DNA of 64,000 nucleotides from Acanthochlamys bracteata. Its lineage: Eukaryota > Streptophyta > Magnoliopsida > Pandanales > Velloziaceae. Below, in pieces: positions 59,016-64,000 of this stretch; position 1 is the first letter of the stretch; each line of letters opens with the position of its first letter. The DNA is taken from the NCBI GenBank assembly GCA_019914995.1, contig CM034138.1, positions 2,852,001 to 2,916,000 of the forward strand, in the 5' to 3' direction. Made by a program: the position numbers and the translations under genes. The notes under the pieces were generated by a model, which did not search any database, was not told where the DNA came from, and worked only from the letters and a program-made list of their open reading frames with translations.

Positions 59016-61953
59016 TCAACGAAAAAGTCTTGGTACTGACCGCTTAGGTATTTTGCCTTCAAGCTTCAGTCTTCTATACGCTTCCCGGATATGGCATGGT
59101 CTGATAGGTCCACTCTCATTTCTTTCAGTCATTACTATTCTAGCTGTAAAAATGTCAAAAGATAATGCCATCAAATATATAATCAGTAGATAATCATGTG
59201 AACACTAAAATGTTCACGGTGGCTGATATGTTTAAAATGCATCAGTTAAAGATCCTACTCTTAGACATTTTCAGAAGCAAAGGAGGAGGATTCACAACAG
59301 TTAACATCTTGCACACGCCATTTTTACGTGGCACCGTCATAGAAAAATCACAACTATGTGGTCACAAAACTTGAGCAATAAGAAAATTCCAATTTAAGCA
59401 TGTGATAATTAGTATGCCCAATTGTGAACTTTGGCAGGAAATGTACATGATTTTAACGTGAAAAAGACAAAAAAGAATACTCACAACTTTTTAGTAGCGA
59501 AAAGCATAGTGAAAACTAAAATTTGGCAAGTTATGCAGAATGTCCTACAAAGGGGGAAAAAAATCTCAAATAACCATGAGCCCTGAGATTAACAAGATCT
59601 AAGTTACCTGCCTCCACCAGCTCACCAACAAACATTTTTGCTATTCCTGATACTACAATCGTCATTGGAATGGAGATTTTCTGACTTCCGATGATGCTTG
59701 CTAAAAGCTGTCAAGGAAAACAAAATTTAGACCTCCCAAAAAATGCACAGTGAAGTAAAAGTGTTCATCTAAGTCATATACTAAGAATCAGACTTGCGGT
59801 TCCCTGTTTAACAAAAGGTGAAGTTCAACATTCTCTTAATCAATAATAAGATTATTAACTCCTATTAGTTCGTGACTTTAGAACTACTAGCGAGCTAGGA
59901 TGACGGACAGACTTCTCGGAGGTCACCCCTTTTGGTAAATAATACTTGTTTTCTACACAATAAATGTCAAAAAGTTACAAATGAAAGATGAAAACCATTG
60001 TCACTCAGTCCTCTGTTCAGAACATGTTAAGATCATTGCAGATTGATTCCAAAAGTTTCATGGAAACAAACATTTCTAATAGATATACTCAAGACATCAT
60101 ATGATTATATTTAGAAGCAACTGCCCTTTTCTTAAACTAATAAAGATGATAAGACCAGCATTTACCTTCACTTCACTGATGCTGTGTATTATTTAGTCTT
60201 AACTATGTTTAAGGTAGTCACTGCAACGACTTCTTGGTAAACTGCAACATGCTTAGAAATATATACACAGCATCATACAATCTAGAGAAGATATATGCTT
60301 AGAAATATATACACCATCCTACACATCAACATTCCTTTCCAAAAGTTTTCATCAAAGCACATCAATCAATGAGTTTCAAAACAAAAAGAAAAAAATGAAT
60401 CAAGGGCTTTAAATCCCTAGAAGAATATGCAATACATCAACCATACATACCCTTTTCATATTAGATTTCTGGAAACCAGATCTTCTAAAGGACTCATATC
60501 GACTCATCTGATCCTCAGTGAACTGGGATAAAATCACCCTAGAAGAAAGATTAAACATGTGAAAATCAAGAAAGAAATTCCAGTAAAAATTGTTAATGGA
60601 TTTTCTGTAAGTTGTAAAGTTGCAATTGGGAAAACAAATTCATTACAACAACCTGCCCAATTAAACAAACTAAGGAAACAAAACATGATCAGATTACTCC
60701 ATTGGAAAAATCCTTAAGTTCATTCATTCAACGGCAAAATTTTTCACCAATTCAAATAGTTCTACTTACTCAAGGTATAAACCTTTTACGCACAAACATA
60801 GACAAGATAGGAATAAAAAGAAGGCCGACTTTTTGATGGAACTTAAAGCTTCAACAGTTGGAAGACAACCTTTGCTATTACTTGCTAGCATTATTTTGCT
60901 TATATATTTGACTCCGACATTGTGTTACTTACACATACATTCCTTTAGTTTGCTTGTACAAGGATTTTCCATAAGATATTATATACATGAGTACATCGAG
61001 ACGAGATACCTAATAGTATATAAGTCTATTGAATATCCATACCTTGCTAACCAATAAGATAGATAGTGAAACCAAACATACGGACCGAATATACAGAAAA
61101 ACATGTAAGAACAGTATTATAGTATAAACATCCAATCATTATTAAAAGTAAATTATTACAAACCTCCCATAGTTAATACCACTGCATCCAAGTATCCAAC
61201 TAATCGATATGAAAATAGCATGCGAAGAAACAAAGTTCACCATTTTCTCATAAAATTACTAATATTATGGCTACAACCACCATAAGTTAACACTATAATG
61301 ATGCAGCAACAAACTAAAGACAATAGGAATTGTACATCCTACAGCTTTTGGAGGGGTATAATGCGCAACTTCATAGTTGATATTTCCACGACCATATATA
61401 TATCTAGCCTTGTGCTCTACTGCCATGGTCAATTGTAACAGCATTACCTCAATCTATCATGTCATACTAATTTGATTGCTGGATTTCCGTAATAGACCTA
61501 AACATTACTCTCAAACACTGATGTTACACTAAAAATGTTGATTGATGTGCCATAATTCAAACTTGAAATTCGAATGCTCATCAACAGTTAATACCAAATA
61601 ACAGCATAGGATACCAATGATGAATATTGACAACAGATGACTACTTACTGCATCTTAGCCATCTTATCAGGATCTCCGCTGGACGTAATCTTATTAAACT
61701 CCACATCCATGTGCTCCTCTTCCTCCTCCTCGTCCTCCTCCCTTCCCCTCCTTCCATCGCCACTGACCGCCACTACGGACGACTGAGCAGGCACGGAAGG
61801 TCTCGCCGTCACCGGTATCCTCGCATCGGCATCATCGTCCTCGCCGTCGACGGCGGGTGCAGCAATGGCCGGAGTCCCTTCCTCCGCTGCGGCAGGTGAT
61901 TCCGGCGGCGATTCATGCTCTTCGGATGCCGCCGCCTCAAACGGGTCCTTCAT
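59016..61953 (-). CDS. TAF11: TFIID subunit TAF11 (TBP-associated factor 11)
   Basis: Four coding exons on the minus strand: 61953-61649, 60538-60451, 59707-59608 and 59143-59016 (TGA 59016-59018). All phases join to 206 aa; Arabidopsis TAF11 is about 210. The N-terminal 95 residues are disordered and acidic (EEDEEEEEEHMD), Ala/Pro-rich at the start. The TAFII28 histone-fold domain runs from about 103 to 195: ILSQFTEDQMSRYESFRRSG, GSQKISIPMTIVVSGIAKMF, GPIRPCHIREAYRRLKLEGK. The end KIPKRSVPRLFR is conserved. TAF11 pairs with TAF13 by histone folds inside TFIID, which positions RNA polymerase II at promoters. The ATG at 61953 is the first in frame; the leader carries a CT microsatellite. Confidence 0.96.
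60249..60314. repeat. Short duplication in TAF11 intron
   Basis: The 20-bp word ATGCTTAGAAATATATACAC occurs at 60249-60268 and again at 60295-60314, 46 bp apart, inside the second intron. Confidence 0.8.
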
Positions 61954-63585
61954 CGCGCGTGCGCTGCGCTCGAGAGTTAACGAGAATTTTTCGCAGCAGA
62001 GAGAGAGAGAGAGAGAGACCAAGCAATTTTTATCTGGAAGCAGGAGATGGTAGAAATATTTGGGCTAGGTTAAAAATGTGGTTAAAAGGCCCAGATATGC
62101 GTACGGTTATAGAACAAGGCCCACTTAATCTAATATTTTAGCCGTAAAATATCTTTCATTCATTTCTCCTCACTACATATTGTGTTCTATCTGCACCTGA
62201 CTTCATATATGATCTATTTATATTACATTATATTATATTATATTATGATATAATTTTGTTAATTTAAAGTAAAAAAATTTCAATCCTAAAATATATGCAA
62301 ATGCAACTCATGATTCTACGAAAGTATGAAACCAATGCTACAAGTATTAAGAGCGTCTTCTTTTTACTCTTATAATTTATCTTTTATTTATCAAAATGTT
62401 ACTTCCAACTAATTTTAGATTCACGAGAAAATATAAAAAACATAACTTCCAACTTATTTTTCTAAAAAACAAAAAAATAAACTTCTCTTTTAATAATATT
62501 ATTCTTAGTAGTTTACTTCTTACTAATTTATTTTTTAATAATTCATTTCCAATATAAAAAAACGCATCCGAATCAAGCCTAGGAGTATTTTGGAATTGAT
62601 CAAAATAATATATTTTTGTGAACGAAAAGTTTTGATTAAAAAAAGAGTTTGATTTTTGTTTAAAAATATATAATAATTTTATAGTGTATAATCTATATAT
62701 ATTTTTTAAATTCTAAGATACTAAAATAAGTTTCTTGAAAACAAAAAACTAAAAATGTAAAATAAATTAGCAGAAGGTTATTTTGAAGGCATATTTCTTT
62801 GACTTGAGAAATAAAAAATTTCCGTCAATAATTATAGTTTAACTATAAATTCTACTTCTCTTAACTACTTTCAATTTCCACTTGCAATAATTATATTTTA
62901 AATATAAAAAAATTATTTTAAAATTCACTTCAGTAAGACATAAATATAAAAATAAAAGTTATTTTTAATAATTACTTTTCTAAAATTTATTTTTGTAATT
63001 AAATTTATAAAGTAATTAAACAATCTCCTCCTAGTAATACCAATAAGCACTTCATGCACATATTTCTTTTGTTCTTTCTACCATGCTGCTGCTCTGCATT
63101 CAAAAAGCAACAAATATAAATACTCCAAATCTCTCCTTCATCAGATAATATCCAACGGTCATCTCCTTCTCTCCCTTTCTATTATAGCACCTGATCCCCT
63201 TTTGCTTTTCTTTGCTTCCAGAAAAAGAAGAAAAAGATAGCAACCAGCGTTCCACGTTCAGTTTGGGATTTTAGAAAATATTTTTTTAATTTTAATTTTA
63301 TATTTTTAATATATATTTTATAAATATTTAAAAAAATTAATTTAAAAATATATAAAATTTTATATAATAAAATTTTTTATTACAATAAATTTATTTCTTT
63401 AAAACAAAAAATAAAATTTATTTAAAAAAATTAAAATACTTTTAATTTAAAAAAAATTTTATTTTATAATCAATTTCAAACGCTCCCTAATAATTCTGTC
63501 TCTCTTTCGTTCTCTTTATAAAAACAAATAACACTTCGATCATTCAAAGCTTTTCTTCTTTCTTCTTATCTAGCTCAGTTTTTTC
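61954..63585. other. TAF11 promoter and AT-rich intergenic DNA with MITE
   Basis: Just upstream of TAF11 is a (GA)n tract at about 62000-62018, read as CT in the leader. A pentamer microsatellite of ATATT units lies at about 62218-62252. A/T-rich sequence follows, with an inverted-repeat element at 63255-63487 immediately before the LRR-kinase relic. No other gene is seen. Confidence 0.6.
63255..63487. repeat. AT-rich terminal-inverted-repeat element upstream of LRR relic
   Basis: Starts near GTTCAGTTTGGGATTTTAG and ends, reverse-complemented, GGGAGCGTTTGAAATTGATT, next to TAA. The core is A/T-only. It lies about 100 bp before the ATG of the disrupted receptor-kinase gene. Confidence 0.45.
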
Positions 63586-64000
63586 ATGTCTTCTTCTTCT
63601 TATCCTTCTTTTCTCCCTTGTTTCTCTTTCTTCACCTTCTTCTTCTTCTACTACTACTATAAGCAGCAAACAAGCCCTTGTTCTTGTTTCGCTGAAGCAA
63701 TCTTTCACTAACACAGAACCAATACTACAAAGCTGGATTTATCAAACATAAACAATCTCTGTTCATGGGTAGGAATCAAGTATGATGAGACTCGAACATT
63801 AGTGCTTGAGCTTGACATATCCAACTTCAATCTCTCTGGTTCACTTTCACCGGTTATCTCAGAGCTCAAAACGACCGTCTCTCTGTCGCCGGCAATGGTT
63901 TCTCCGGTGAACTCCCGCTGAGTCTTGCTAATCTTTCTAATCTTGCATACCTCAACATCTCGAACAACCAGTTCAACGGCACTCTATTAAAAATGGGTTT
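63586..64000 (+). pseudogene. Disrupted BAM3-like LRR receptor-like kinase, 5' end
   Basis: Pieces of an N-terminal LRR receptor kinase are readable but lie in different frames. One frame gives a hydrophobic signal-like stretch, then KQALVLVSLKQSFTNTEPIL up to a stop at 63749-63751. Another gives NNLCSWVGIKYDETRTLVLE and LDISNFNLSGSLSPVISELK (to about 63870) and then hits a stop at 63919-63921. A third gives GNGFSGELPLSLANLSNLAY and LNISNNQFNGTL to the window edge. The ATG at 63586 is one base out of frame with the signal stretch. The order and motifs match the start of BAM3-type CLE-peptide receptors. At least two frameshifts are certain and a third is likely, so it is a pseudogene or a region of base errors. 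The kinase part is outside the window. Confidence 0.8.

Noticed and set aside
61954..62022. Upstream extension of the TAF11 frame (MVSLSLSLCCEKF-like reading)
   Set aside because: It has no ATG, only a TTG, and is translated CT microsatellite. The ATG at 61953 is the first real start.
1..64000. Search for CRISPR arrays, tRNA genes, rRNA, viral genes or clustered defence or toxin genes
   Set aside because: No regularly spaced repeats, no tRNA T-loop pattern in context, and no such proteins were seen. The window is ordinary plant nuclear DNA.

Overview
This is a stretch of a eudicot plant nuclear genome. The evidence is short exons joined by GT-AG introns, AT-rich introns and intergenic DNA, TACTAAC-type branch points, and proteins that read as standard dicot families. 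I cannot name the genus. No bacterial operon, CRISPR array, tRNA, rRNA or virus-derived gene was seen. The window holds nine complete or nearly complete genes, one gene cut by the left edge, and one broken gene cut by the right edge.

Layout, left to right. 372-1228 (+): 3' end of a calcineurin B-like calcium sensor. 3094-5946 (+): type II phosphatidylinositol 4-kinase gamma with two ubiquitin-like domains, converging on 6659-13179 (-), a 16-exon dynamin-related protein of the DRP1 class. 16553-20891 (+): WSD1-type wax ester synthase/diacylglycerol acyltransferase. 23099-26176 (+): secreted/membrane cytochrome b561-DOMON protein. About 8 kb of gene-free AT-rich DNA (26.2-34.3 kb) then holds a hAT-type MITE and Tourist-like MITEs. 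34327-38789 (+): CCT-motif regulator, converging on 39616-42241 (-), an organellar nucleoside diphosphate kinase. 43124-46168 (-): PH-domain protein, in tandem with the kinase. Another AT-rich stretch (48.2-52.6 kb) follows. About 53.4-57442 (+): DUF1639 protein, converging on 59016-61953 (-), TFIID subunit TAF11. 63586-64000 (+): frameshifted BAM3-like LRR receptor kinase relic that runs off the window.

The genes do not form a pathway. They are ordinary housekeeping and signalling genes: calcium sensing, phosphoinositide/ubiquitin signalling, membrane fission, wax or triacylglycerol synthesis, transmembrane electron transfer, nucleotide balance and transcription. The adjacent PH-protein and NDPK genes look like a conserved neighbourhood.

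I found no convincing new multi-gene system. The most unusual features are a three-copy tandem repeat of about 192 bp in the PI4K-gamma intron, which has copied the start of exon 2 into the intron and left a decoy splice acceptor; a GC-AG intron in the CCT gene whose retention removes the CCT domain; a GC-richer foreign-looking insert in a WSD1-like intron; and a large set of short AT-rich terminal-inverted-repeat elements. All exon coordinates were read by eye from splice consensus, reading frame and protein-family knowledge.
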